A stretch of DNA of 64,000 nt, taken from positions 2,171,001 through 2,235,000 of the forward strand of contig JAWQEG010001559.1 in the NCBI GenBank assembly GCA_033782935.1, written 5' to 3'. This stretch comes from Petrolisthes cinctipes. Lineage: Eukaryota; Arthropoda; Malacostraca; Decapoda; Porcellanidae. The translations under genes and the position numbers were made by a program. Position 1 is the first letter of the stretch; each line of letters begins with the position of its first letter. Positions 11,201-21,576 of the stretch are shown here, in pieces. The notes beneath the pieces are model-generated. The model was not told the origin of the DNA. It did no database searches and saw nothing but the letters and a program-made list of their open reading frames with translations.

Positions 11201-12599
11201 AACACATTATTCATAGACACATAATGGACCACTTTGATAGGCAAAATATACTGACTGACAATCAACACGGTTTTCGGCCTAAACGCTCGTGTGAGACGCA
11301 GCTACTGGTAACTACTCATGACATCTTGCAGTCCCTCAATGACACAAAAATCAGACAGGTTGACGCCATAGTATTAGACTTTGCCAAAGCCTTCGACAAA
11401 GTCCCTCACCAAAGACTACTACACAAATTAGAATTATATGGCATACAGGGATAACTTCTTCACTGGATTAGAACGTTCTTGACTACCAGAAAGCAACGTG
11501 TAGTTCTTGACGGTAGTCAGTCTCCATCTGTTCCTGTGACCTCTGGGGTACCCCAGGGCACTGTCCTGGGTCCCCTTCTCTTCCTTTCATACATTAATGA
11601 CCTCCCACTTTCACTTTCCTCTACCACTAGACTCTTTGCAGACGATAGCTTAGTTTACAGACCAATTAAAGATAGGAATGACTGCCTTCGACTACAGGAC
11701 GACCTAACTGCACTTGAAGACTGGGAAGTCAAGTGGCAGATGACATTTAGACCAGACAAATGCCATCACATCCGTTTTACCCGTGCCCATAATGTCATTC
11801 CATATACATACCAATTACACAACACCAACCTCAACACAGTCACTTCCCACAAATACTTGGGCGTCCACATCTCAGCGGACATGAGGTGGAACACACACAT
11901 AGGTAGCATCAGGGCTAAAGCTAGTAGGGTCCTCGGGTTCTTGCGCAGGAACCTCAGCAGGTGTAACACAGACACCAAAATTATTGCATACAACACTTTC
12001 GTTCGGCCACATTTAGATTATTGCGACACCGTCTGGGACCCACACACTTACAATAAAAATCAATAAATTAGAGTCCATACAAAACAAGACTGCAAGATGG
12101 GCCAGACGTGATTACAGACACACTACATCAGTCACTTTGCTTAAACAAGACACAAAACTAGACCCATTAGTAACACGAAGACAGATACACAGACAACAGA
12201 TGATATACAAAATCACAAACAAGTTAGTTGACATAGACAAAGACACATATCTACACCCTACAAGTATACGATCCACTAGAGGCAGCCACAACTTAAAATA
12301 CCATACATACCAGACAAGCACTGATATATTTAGGCACTCATTCTTTCCCCGCAGCATCCAAGAGTGGAATCATCTCCCATCTCACGTAGTTAATAGCCCC
12401 ACTCTTGACACGTTTAGAAATAGGATCACCAATCATTACCTCCCCAATCCTAATCCTCAACCCACAGTCCCTGACCCAATCCACCCTTATCCTAACCCTC
12501 TTCCTAATCCTGCCCTGGATCCCTAAATCCCCCGCACAACCCCCGCATATTATGCCGCCCATGAGCGGCCCTCTGCGGGACCCTAAAACTTGAACTTGA
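8226..12599 (+). mobile_element. Near full-length CR1-like LINE (LINE A)
   Basis: The element lies inside repeat E. The left side ends ACAGCTG (8219-8225) and the right side resumes ACAGTTG (12,600-12,606), while the paralogue at 27,831 reads ATACAGGTGCATG without interruption. That fits a target duplication of about 7 bp with one later substitution. It has about 475 bp of 5' UTR, one long ORF, and a short 3' tail of repeated ACTTGA. The inferred order of events is E first, then LINE A. Confidence 0.85.
8701..12526 (+). pseudogene. LINE A ORF2: PHD-like finger, APE endonuclease, reverse transcriptase
   Basis: The first ORF (917 aa) has a PHD-type zinc cluster near residues 94-165 (CQLC, CDRC, WYHVSC, CWDC). 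An apurinic-type endonuclease follows (GTETWL, AGDFNLPDINW, SDHEMV). The reverse transcriptase comes next (ATGPDNIP, NYRPISLTS, QHGFRPKRSC, DFAKAFDKVPH). A single in-frame TAA at 11,452-11,454 breaks the frame. It resumes in the same frame with GVPQGTVLGPLLF and the catalytic FADD, then shifts by one base near 12,040-12,066 and ends in the usual C-terminal domain (TARWARRDY...NHYL). Only two lesions in about 1270 codons mark a fairly young copy. The clade assignment (CR1/L2/Rex1 group) rests on domain order and RT motifs. Confidence 0.85.
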
Positions 12600-12881
12600 A
12601 CAGTTGCATGTAACTCAGAAAGACGCGTCGAACGGTAACAAGATGGACGCCGTACGATCAAAAGTGACTGAGTAAAATAGTGTTTCTAGATTTCCCTGTG
12701 TTGCTTCTATGGGAACTTTGACCCCCAAAAAGTTCACCCCGGGTCGGGACTCTGTGTGCGAACATGTTTGGTCCAGTGCTATCGATGTGCAAAATTTCAG
12801 CGAAAACGACTGTTGGAAACTGGTACTTTGTCTCCCCCCCCCCCACCACCACCCCCATGCTACAATTCTATATAATATATA
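12600..12881 (+). repeat. Dispersed repeat E, 3' part
   Basis: Collinear with 27,838-28,095 (shared GACGCCGTACGATCAAAAG, GTGCGAACATGTTTGG, GCAAAATTTCAGCGAAAACG). It ends CTACAATTCTATATA followed by TA repeats in both copies. Confidence 0.8.
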
Positions 12882-13060
12882 CTAGCATGTTTCAGCCGCC
12901 CTACGGGCGTCTGAACATGCTAGCCCCTGCGTGGGGGAAAGAGACCTTCGGCCTCTTCGTTAGCCGCCCTTGCTAGTGGGAGGTCTCCGGCCGCCCTTGC
13001 GAGTGCCCGTTGTCGACACTCTTCTGCGGAAAGTTGGAGGCCGCAGCGGCTGGTCTCTCT
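12882..13060 (-). repeat. Hairpin-rich GC module abutting TA repeat
   Basis: It starts at CTAG after a TA run, then holds a near-perfect palindrome at 12,882-12,922 (CTAGCATGTTTCAGCCGCC, loop, GGGCGTCTGAACATGCTAG). Short hairpins follow (CCCCTGCGTGGGG, GAGACCTTCGGCCTC). The same layout, in the opposite orientation, is at 51,005-51,207. The reverse strand ends in CTAG followed by T, which is compatible with a Helitron-like 3' end. Confidence 0.5.
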
Positions 13061-13061
13061 T

Positions 13062-13150
13062 GTCGAAGGGAGTATAATCATTAGATTTGGGATCAAATTG
13101 CACCTTTAAACTGATTTAGTTTAATTAAATTCAGACAACATGTAAATATT
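13062..13150 (+). repeat. Short fragment of repeat E
   Basis: GTCGAAGGGAGTATAATCATTAG matches 7936-7960 in order, followed by a diverged CAAATTTCACC-type segment. It lies just upstream of a candidate exon. Confidence 0.7.
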
Positions 13151-13182
13151 ATTATGATAATAATATTTTTCTCTCCTGGCAG

Positions 13183-13334
13183 AAATCCGTGGGTGGTGGT
13201 GGGGTTGTTGGTGACGAAGCCACTAGGCTTCAACCTGCCCTACATGGGCATGATCAATCTCTGCCCCAGACTGGCACCGAAGAGTCTCCTAGCTACCATG
13301 AATGGACTCATGAATCCAACATTATTCACGTTCG
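13183..13334 (+). CDS. Candidate internal exon of an MFSD6-like transporter
   Basis: A polypyrimidine tract and AG (TTTTTCTCTCCTGGCAG, ending 13,182) precede a 152-bp open segment that ends at G|GTAAGA (donor GT at 13,335-13,336). The exon enters with one base completing a codon and leaves in phase 1. It encodes about 50 residues with a hydrophobic segment (NPWVVVGLLVTKPLGFNLP) and a loop APKSLLATMNGLM, resembling the AP..L.AT.QGL region of MFS_1_like/MFSD6 proteins. In that family this segment is followed by a GxxxG-rich helix, exactly what the minus-strand exon at 45,091-45,234 encodes, with a matching phase. No continuation is visible on this strand. MFSD6 proteins are multi-pass membrane proteins; the substrate is unknown here. 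Confidence 0.5.
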
Positions 13335-14310
13335 GTAAGACCTGGAAGCAAGTACAACACATTTTATCTGCGTGGCTACCTTTACCTATACATCAATCTT
13401 TATGCAGGGTGTTGGTGAGTTTCACTGTCAGACACTAAAGATCAGTACTGTTGTATAATTAGAAAAAAACTAATGTTATAATGTACCTTACCCATTTTGC
13501 TGAAAATGCTTAATTAAGGAGATAGAAATCTCAAAATAAATTTAGAAAACTAGAGTTGCCAGGACTCCACTAATTACGAAACACAGCTGTCAAATCAAAC
13601 ATACAAATGGAATCAAAATTATTTGTTTACGTGTCTTGATTGATTTCAGGCATGTATGAAAATATATGACGTCGTCAAGATGTGCTTACCGGGAACGTAG
13701 CCCTTTTTTAAAGCCTAGTTTACGCATGAGGGAATGAGCTCCAAACGCTGCTACGAATAAGCAAAATTTCGAAAGAAATCCTTAATCGATCCTTCTGTGG
13801 CGATTTGAGTGCTGCGCCGGCAGTTCGTGTCACGCCAAGATAAGTTGGTGGGCATCCCAACTTTTCGTGATAGATGCCGAATTAAATAAAGTCCTAGAGG
13901 AATCGCAAGTGCACCGATGGTACACTCTACAAGAGTTCCATCTGGACCACCCCCTCACTTGGCTTGGCTAACGTGGCATCAGCGCTTCGCTTGTGTGAGC
14001 TCCTGTGCATATATAAGACAATATTTCGAATCGGCAAAGATTCAATTTCCGTATTTGGGTCGGAGAAAGGGAAATTGTGTATATACTGAGAAGAGAGAGA
14101 GAGAAACGAGGAGCTAGAGCAGGTTGTTTTTTTGTCCGTTATGAGAGATGAAGTAACTATGTTTGGTGTCCAAGTGTGTAGTCAGGTGTGTCTACAAAAA
14201 TGAATATATGTAAATAAATGTTAATAAATATATTAAAATGGCTGTAATGTTGCATTAGCACATGTTACTCCTCTTCTCTGCACCACCACCAGTGACCACC
14301 CGTCCTTCCA
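13335..14310. other. No gene recognised
   Basis: Unannotated sequence of mixed composition. It has a TATATAAG box near 14,010 and a short GA run near 14,092-14,104, but neither has a supported gene downstream. It may be intron of the candidate transporter. Confidence 0.4.
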
Positions 14311-14554
14311 CAGTCTCACCCCAACATTACTGGAGTGAAGACGTGTTCCTGGAGCTCTGCCTGTATTGTTGTTTGTGTTGTTTCTGTGTTCTTGTTTGTG
14401 TGTTGTTGTGTCTGTGGTGTTCTAGGTGTTGTTTATCTGTTCAATCTCATTTTTTTGTGATTTTGCTGTTTGTGGTATTGTTTGTGGTTTGTTTTATTGT
14501 GGTTCTGTGTGTGTATGTTCGTGTGTGTTCAGTTGTTCGCTTCCCATTTAGGCC

Positions 14555-15540
14555 TTGCCTGGCCTGATGGAGTGCGCAGATTTGGATGTGGCTTCCTGCC
14601 TGGAGGCCGACTTGGCCATGTCGGAGGAGGATGAGTCTCCTGTCGAGGATCACTGGCTTGAGCTGCGCTCTCGCAACCCTCCCTCCCTCTCCTCGGTCAC
14701 TCCGCAGCTCAGGTTGCAGCCTTCCACCTCCTCAACCTCTACCAAGCGACCCATTGATGCCTCGTCCGACTCCTTGCAGGATTCCAATGGTGTGGACTGT
14801 TTGCCTCATGCTGCCAAGACGGCGAAGGGTGCTTCAGCTGTGCACGACATACCTTCTCTGCCTCAACGTGGTGTTTCTTCTTTGTATACCAACTCCTTGC
14901 CCTCGTCCAACCTTCCTGCTTTTGCCCCGAGAGATGCCTATGTCAAGCTCTCCTTCTCTGGAAACCCATCTACGGACACAAAGCTGCGTTGGTTGTCTGA
15001 TGTCAACAGGGCCTTCCAGCTGCAGCGTGAACTGGCTGAAGTGAAGATGGCTGCCGTCACCTCCCAGTTTGTCTACATCTCTAGGAAGCATCAGGACATC
15101 ATTGATAGAGTGAAGGCTGGTGAATTTTTGTCTCTGCCTCTCATTCTTGAAGACTCACCCGAGAGGCCTCGTAAGTTCCCCAGCTACATCCTTACCCGTT
15201 TTCCTATTGATGTTGACCCGAAACTTGCCAAAGGATACCCTGGTGTGTACTCTGCCCGTCATTTTTTCCAAGATGGTTCCCCCATTAGCCGTATTGTTGT
15301 CTGGAGTCAACCCGATCCACCTCCAAATGAGATTTCCTTTGTTTTCCTCCCCTGTCTTCCACCGTGTGAGGTGAAGAAACTTCATTATGACCAGCCTTGG
15401 TGCTACAGGTGCTGGGGAGTTGGGCACATCTCCCGGTAATGTTCCGCCTCGCCAAAGTGTGTCTGGTGTGCCGCCGACCATGATTCCAGGACATGTCCTG
15501 TCAGGTGTGAACTATTACGTCCACCTTTGAGCCTTCACCT
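14555..15540 (+). pseudogene. B1 ORF1, gag-like with CCHC zinc knuckle
   Basis: The open part (14,555-15,439, 294 aa) is nearly identical to B3 ORF1 at 44,667-43,680. It starts MPGLMECADLD, has an acidic, Ser/Pro-rich N-terminus, an RNA-binding-like middle (DAYVKLSFSGNPSTDTKLRW) and then the knuckle CYRCWGVGHISR. A TAA at 15,437-15,439 interrupts the knuckle, whose remaining Cys-rich part (CVWCAADHDSRTC) follows in frame. ORF1 proteins of this type bind the element RNA. The start is chosen because B3 uses the same Met after the GT-rich leader. It is a dead copy. Confidence 0.8.
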
Positions 15541-15989
15541 CCTGAGGATGCGTCTCGATTGAAGTGTCCACGATGCCTTCAGCCAAGGGTCAACGTGTGG
15601 CATGGATGTACTTGACATCAGGTCCAGGATCGTGTCTCTACCATTGTACCGCCTCCACCACCTCCACCATTATCTCCCCAGTCTGCTCCTCCCACCAGCC
15701 CTGCCTAGCTTCCGGACCTGGCCCTCTGCAAGTCTCTTGCTACCCTCATGGCATGATGTACGACCCTCGAGAACCGCTTCTCCGCTATTGAAGCCAGGAT
15801 TGATGGTTTGGTTACCGCTCAGGCTCAGCAGGCCATCATCTCAACTGTCACCGCCCTTACCGAAAGGATGAATACTGTTGCATCTCGCCTTGAAAAGCTT
15901 TTAAGGTCAGTCCCTTCTCCTAGTCCATCATCTTCTCCAGGTCGTTCATCAGCCCCCATTCACCGGACTTCTACCTCCAAGCACAGAGT

Positions 15990-16590
15990 TCACTACTGAT
16001 TGCCAGCTGGATGTCATCTCCTGGAATGTATGTGGTATCACCAGTTATAAGCTCACTTAACTCAAGGCCTATGTTTTTCGTCATCATCCCAGTGTTATTT
16101 TTCTCCAGGAAGCATTTCCAGGACTATTGCTCAATGCTGGGCAAGCTCCTCTCCTCTCAGGTTATGTGCCATATGTTCATCTGGTAAGAAATGGTCTCCT
16201 GACATACATACATAGCCCCTTGCCACATCGCCTTCTCAATACCTCCGCTGATCCTGACATGACTTTTCAGCTATTTGAAGTTCAACCTGGGGATGGAGTA
16301 CTCCAATTATGTAATGTCTATTCTGCTCTGGCTAGACTCATTCTTGAAGCTCTTCCTTCTCTAACAGTGCGTGGTATGGTGTATATGGGAGATTTTAATG
16401 CTCGGCATCATCTGACACGCTGGGACACTGGCGGTGCCACTCATTGCCGAGGAGGTACTCTGGATTACATCCTCTCGTCTGGCCTGATAGCATCTCAGGT
16501 CCAGTGCTCCTCTGTGCCTGACTTGTTCTCTGATCACATTGCTCTTCGGTTTCATTATTTTCTACCTGCTTGGTTAGAGTGCTTCAGCCA
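15990..16590 (+). pseudogene. B1 ORF2, endonuclease domain
   Basis: The segment begins LDVISWNVCGIT (APE-type start, about 15,998). It continues through a HHPSVIFLQE-equivalent stretch, MVYMGDFNARH (16,375) and SDHIALRFHY (about 16,533), the catalytic signatures of APE-like LINE endonucleases. Relative to B3, a short block after DFNAR is missing and several stops are present. The frame is cut at about 16,590 by an insertion and resumes at about 16,971. Confidence 0.75.
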
Positions 16591-16970
16591 CTCGTTTGTG
16601 CTATAACGTTGGGAAGACTCCAATACTAGGCATGGATTTATTAACAAAGTAACACAGGTAGAGTACACAATGTAGACTCAAGCACAAGGTGATTATTTCC
16701 TGCTTGCCTGACTGCTCGTGTTGCTTGTAGTAGGTAGTTGTGTCGCTTGTAGAAGATAGTCATGATGAAGCTTGAGGGCGACCGTAGGTTAGCTTGTAGG
16801 TCAAGGTGGCTTGGCGTGGTGCAGCTAGGCGAGGGCAGCAGGAACAGAGTGGGAAGTGCAGCGGCTGGGCTTAGTTGCGGGCTCACACGCTAGCCGACCG
16901 ACAAGTGAAGGCGGGGATATGCAGGTGTAACATATAGAATGGGAAAACCTAGTGCTTGGGTCAATACAGC
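16591..16970. mobile_element. LTR-like insertion in B1
   Basis: The B-family sequence CACTCGTTTG breaks here and resumes GCATTGCTGTG at about 16,971. The reverse complement of the insert includes TGTTACACCTGCATATCCCC. There are no ORFs. It looks like a solo LTR, but exact borders and a target duplication could not be settled. Confidence 0.45.
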
Positions 16971-17200
16971 GCATTGCTGTGCTCCCTAAATATTGCCCGA
17001 CTTACATCTTATTTATAGCCCATGTATTCCCTACACTTGACATATCTTCAGCTGAACAGTTGTACTCTAATCTTGTATCTGCTACTCATGACTTTTATAG
17101 GCTATACGTCTCTCGGCCTCATTTTCCCGAACTTTAACCGGGTATGTGCCATAGGAGACGTACGACAAAATGTAAACAAACCCTCACTTCCCCCCTCATT

Positions 17201-17201
<1 letters not shown>

Positions 17202-17255
<54 letters not shown>
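17202..17255. repeat. (GA)n microsatellite
   Basis: About 54 bp of uninterrupted GA inside element L, next to its left TIR. A second short GA tract is near 17,371. Confidence 0.97.
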
Positions 17256-17259
<4 letters not shown>

Positions 17260-17941
17260 GAGATGCGAGAGAAGATAAATAGATAGATAGATATATTATA
17301 AAAGAGAGGATAGAGAATCTATTACTACTATGGTACAAACGTACTAAAATCAACGTATAGTCTCTCATGAGAGAGAGAGAGTGAGCGTTCGTTCTACCAG
17401 GACGAGTCTCCTTGTACAGTATTTGCAGAAAAATACATCAGAACCAAATACTATAATTTATCATGATCACTCACGAACCAAATGATTTATTTGCATTATA
17501 ATAAACATGCACGCACGCACAAGGAAAGAGGAAAAACCACGCAGTATTTTATAATAATTATCAACAGAGAAAGAAATAGGAAAGAGCGAGGGAATATTTT
17601 GATTCATCGTCGTACACCTGTGGTAGGCTACCCAAAGAAACTACACTCAGGTGGATTGGTTCTAATTTCTCCTAGGAAGCATTTTATGAAAGTATGTTAG
17701 GGTATATTTCCTATGATAAATTAGATTAGAAGATAAGAAAGAAATGGACGTGGTGCAAAATGAGGATGTGAAATATGGTAAAATGGCATCTCTGCAATGC
17801 GAACTCGCCTTTACATTAGCACCTCTTTGGTGTCATTAAAATTGTTTTCTTCTACATTGTTTTTAGTAGTAATGCTCTATTCTCTTTTCCTATGTAGAAT
17901 AGTAATGCTCTATCCTCTCTTTTATAATATACTAGCGGAGG

Positions 17942-18828
17942 TACCCAGCGTTGCCCAGGAAAGATGCACTCTGGAGTTTAGAAATAGCCAATATTAATTA
18001 CCTTTATAATATGTGAAAGCATTTCAGTCTTGTTGCATTAGTTAAAAATATTCCTCGATCTCAGGCCGCTTTCCAGTTGCCAAACGTAGAGTCGCGGCAG
18101 ATAGTCCTTGACCAGCCTGTGATGGAAAGGTGCAGCCAGCTGTTTCGAACTCTGAACACGTGGATTCGTTGCTTCAGTCAGCTGCCTGATGATAGTATGG
18201 GTATAAATGTTTCGAGATTTCGGACGCTCCTATATTGATCACGGCTATCCAGCACTGACTGGTCAAGGACTATTTGGCGCGACTGTACATAAAGACGATA
18301 TGGTACATGCGTCGTTTCAGCTTGAAGGCCCGAGACTGACTGAATTTCCAAATAGCCCTTTTGCACTCTTCAGCTCGAATGGAAAATTTCCATTCGAGCT
18401 GTACATTTGGCATGTGTTTTTAGTGGCTCAAACGAAAATAATCCGTTTGAGCTTCTGTTCGAGCGGTACATTTGGTGCGCGATTTTAGCAGCTCGAACGG
18501 AAAATTTGTGTTCGAGCTCTTCTCTATGGTTTTAACCGATATATAGAATATTTGAAATTTTAACGTAATTTTTACATCAAGTTATGTCATAAAAACCTTT
18601 GCCGGTGGTGCTGATTAAGAATATATAGTTTTAGGAGTGTAACTGGGGTTTTTTAGCGAAATTATAGTAGATGACGTAATTTTTATTTCGACTTACGTCA
18701 TGTTACGTCATACTAAAACCTTCGCCTGGTGATGATGATTCAGAATATATATTGGTTTTGGATGTAAGTGTAACCGTTTTCGAGTTATAAGCTGACAAAC
18801 AGAGACGGTTTGCCATTTATAGTATAGA
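17942..18828 (-). mobile_element. Helitron-like element inside element L
   Basis: On the minus strand the segment starts TCTATACTATAAATGG after an A and ends CTAG before a T. These match non-autonomous Helitron rules: 5' TC, 3' CTRR, insertion between A and T, no target duplication. The 3'-proximal sequence contains GGTACC and GCAACGCTGGG. The classical 3' hairpin is weak, so the call is tentative. The interior carries three tandem palindromes (18,371-18,518). Confidence 0.4.
18371..18518. repeat. Three tandem palindromes with paired changes
   Basis: Palindrome 1 (18,371-18,401) has 15-bp arms, CAGCTCGAATGGAAA, that are perfectly complementary. Palindrome 2 (about 18,426-18,451) has arms GCTCAAACG and CGTTTGAGC. 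Palindrome 3 (about 18,490-18,518) has arms AGCTCGAAC and GTTCGAGCT. They are separated by related spacers (GTACATTTGG). Arm differences between units are matched on both sides. Confidence 0.8.
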
Positions 18829-18984
18829 TCTATTTATCTATCTTTCTATCTCTCTCTCTCATGAGTGGGGAAGCGAGGGTTATTTACAACTAGCCGTACG
18901 TCTGGCACACCGAGATGTCAACTCGGGCTGTGATTGGCTCAAATTTCTCCTATGGCACATACCCAGTTAAAGTTCGGGAAAATG

Positions 18985-19266
18985 CCTCTAGCGCCACACC
19001 TCCAACATCGCCATACTGCCCACTCCTTGATGCTTGATGCACGTATTGAGGAGGCTGAACGTGATGGCCTATTGTTTCAACCCAACCCAACCCCTGACGT
19101 GCTCCATCGTTACCAGATGTCTAGGGACGCTTTAGTCGCTCTGCAGGAGTGTGCTCACACAGAGTCTTGGCAGTGGACATCATCAACCGGCAAACGAGAG
19201 TGGCTTCTATGTGGCACCTCATCTGTCGGGTTGTTAAAAAGATGTCGGCCACTGCTCGTCATCACA
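18985..19266 (+). pseudogene. B1 linker between endonuclease and RT
   Basis: Collinear with 42,350-42,090 of B3 (reverse strand): CACACCTCCAACATCGCC, GAGGCTGAACGTGATGGCC, CTGCAGGAGTGTGCTCACAC. In B3 this encodes the region between endonuclease and RT. It ends at ATCACA (19,261-19,266), the left target duplication of LINE C1. Confidence 0.8.
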
Positions 19267-19722
19267 TCCCCCCCCCCCCAACAGGAACCGCCATGACGTG
19301 GTGGGGGGCTGCGTGTCTCTGAGACCTGGCGAGCTAGACTAGAGGGGGCTCCGGCCCCTGCTCAGCCCTGATTTCGGGGAGAGAGGGCTTCCCATGCTAG
19401 CAAGGTCGCCAGTGAGAGACCAGACTAAATGGTTCCCATGCATTAGGCTGCCAGTACGGGCCAACAATGCTGCCCTCCAGAGGGACTGCCCTCTGGGGGC
19501 CGTCCTATGTTGGATGGTTGGGTGTCTGGACCGGGAGATGTTGGGGAAGGGGGTCTCAGCACCGTTGTGGGCAAACTTTCGAGCCATTGGGGCTGCTTTT
19601 TAAAACGAGTGGCCCCGTGGGGGAAGAGGTACCCCGCCCACGGCGACCAGAGCTCGGTCCCCTCATCTGCCTGGTAGGTAGTAGCTCTTGGCTCCTGGGG
19701 CCAACAACATTAAATCAATAAT

Positions 19723-21576
19723 ATATGGATAACGAAAAGCCCCAATCTCTTCCTTGAGCTGTCGTCGACCAGGCCCTTGAGACGTCACTCTCTGGTCATG
19801 GAAGTATGCAGAAAGCTGCAAGTAAGAATAGACCTAGCAGGTCAGGTGTTGTGTCGACGAACTCTGTTAGCGGTTTTGACACGTTATTGTTAACGAATGT
19901 ACTTGCATCCCTTTCGTATGGTGCTATCCACTCCATTTTTAAGTGTTTTGGAATAGTTCTTCGTATTCGAATCACATATGACAGTGATTGTAGGTCTAAT
20001 CGGTGCTATATTACTTTCAATACAAATGCTGCTGCCAAAGCAGCTTTTGAGGCAAAAGATTCTCTGATGGTGGGGGATACTCACTGTAAAGTTCAGATGA
20101 TGCAGTCCACCAATGTAGTTGACAGTGACAATGACTACTGCCCTAACATCTTTGATGACGCTGTAGAGCATGTCCCAAAGGAACGTCGGGTTCCTATACC
20201 CTTTTGGTTTGTGGCTTCCTACAGGGAGGGACGTGGTAACCTTATCCATGCTTCCCGGTATCTGGAGAAAGAAATTCGATTATTACCAATGGGCCACATA
20301 AAGAAATATGGCAAGGGCATTTTAATCAGAGCCAAAGATCTTACACAGGCCATGATGCTCCTCAATCTCCCCTGTCCTTCTGATAGCATGTTTGAATCTA
20401 TTAAACCACATCGAACATTTAATTATAGCAAGGGGAGTATATATAATGAAGACCTGTATGAATTCTCAGAAGAGGACATTCTCGCTATGTGCCCAGACAG
20501 TGTCCAATGAGTAACAAAGATAAAAGGCAGTAAAAATATGATCATCCCCACTTTCTATGGCTCGCATATCCCAGATCGCATTAACATTAACTCCACCTCT
20601 TTTGAGGTGTCCTCGCCAATGTAAGATGTACCTCAATGAGCAGGATATCCTCCACTTGGCTAATACCCACTTCATTAGCATTGGTAGTGCCAGACGGCAA
20701 CTCAACTTCAGGCGACAGAAGGATGGTGGTGTGAAGACATACGCCTCCTCCCTTCGCCCTAAATCGGTTGCAGCACCCTTTCAACCCTCTCAAGAGGCAG
20801 CTGCTTTTTGCTCTACTGAGAGCGTTTCTAGGGTTACTCTACATAATAGCTTCTCTGTCTTGGAAACTTTATCAGACACTCATTCTGGTAACCTTTCAAC
20901 TGATGACAATTCTTAGACTTTAGCCAAAGGTGTCCATGTAGTAGAGGTTCACGCTGCCACACGCTCTCCAAAAAGGAAACTTTAGTCACCTAAACTGCCA
21001 CAGAGACGCCTTCGTGGTTCCTCTGAGGCACTTGACTCTATAGATGTGCCTCCCTGTAAGGCAACCATCTCTGTGGACTCATCCATAGTTTCCTCTCAAT
21101 TTCACCAGAAGCGTTCTCGTGGCTCTGATGAATCTCTTGATTCAACAGAAGATCCTCCTCGCAAGCTTCCTTCGGGATCATCAGAGGGGTGTGAAGTTAA
21201 TGTTGATGCCACGGATGTTGTGACTTCAAAAGATTCAGTTTCTCTTCCACTTGAGCAGCGGAGTGATTCTACCACCTGTATTATGGATGTTGATGTATCT
21301 GCCTGTGTCAGTGATACCACTGGTGTACAGGACAATACCAATGTAATTGTTTCAAAGAATATCCCAGCTCATATACCTTCGTCTTCTTCTAACATATCAG
21401 ATGCCTCAGGGACTCGTCTACGGGTCCCAATTACTGCCCCAAGTACTACTCCTCGGGTTCGCTCTTCTTCTAGTGGCCCAGGATTAGACAAATCTTATCG
21501 TTTGAGTAAACCCTCAGGACGAGTTGGTAGTGGGAAGTACCTCCGTGAGGCTTCCCAAAAATCAGTACTAAAGTAA
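19723..21576 (+). pseudogene. C1 ORF1, gag-like
   Basis: The start at 19,723 (MDNEKPQSLP) is chosen because the second copy at 58,801 begins in the same way. In C1 codon 11 is TGA where the second copy has Arg. The best open part is 19,806-20,510, with an RRM-like region (IVLRIRITYDSD, RCYITFNTNAAAKAAFEAK). A later part (20,557-20,916 and 21,046-21,576, another frame) has CPRQCKMY and a long Ser/Thr-rich tail with KRSRGSDESLDSTEDPPRK. Frameshift near 20,510-20,560 and stops at 20,914 and about 20,984 break it. Proteins at this position bind LINE RNA; the RRM reading is inference. Confidence 0.7.

Larger units (their letters stand above)
17120..18984. mobile_element. TIR element L (1.87 kb) inserted in B1
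   Basis: Left end CATTTTCCCGAACTTTAACC and the reverse complement of the right end CATTTTCCCGAACTTTAACT continue in step through GGGTATGTGCCATAGGAGA. Weaker similarity runs for about 100 bp (GTACGTC, GAGGGTT, GGGGAAG blocks). CCT at 17,117-17,119 and 18,985-18,987 could be a 3-bp target duplication. B-family sequence is continuous across the insertion by comparison with 42,360. No transposase ORF; the interior is AT-rich with a GA repeat and a Helitron-like insertion. Confidence 0.8.

Noticed and set aside
13917..14117. Promoter with TATATAAG near 14,010
   Set aside because: A lone TATA-like string with no supported transcript or gene start downstream; the next coding sequence has its own LINE leader.
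17102..17368. ORFs with Glu-Arg or Ser-Leu runs
   Set aside because: Translations of the (GA)n microsatellite.
19339..19603. ORFs on both strands in the LINE C leader and its copy at 58,886-59,187
   Set aside because: The region is the GC-rich 5' UTR of LINE C; ORFs appear in several frames and lie upstream of the ORF1 start shared by both copies.
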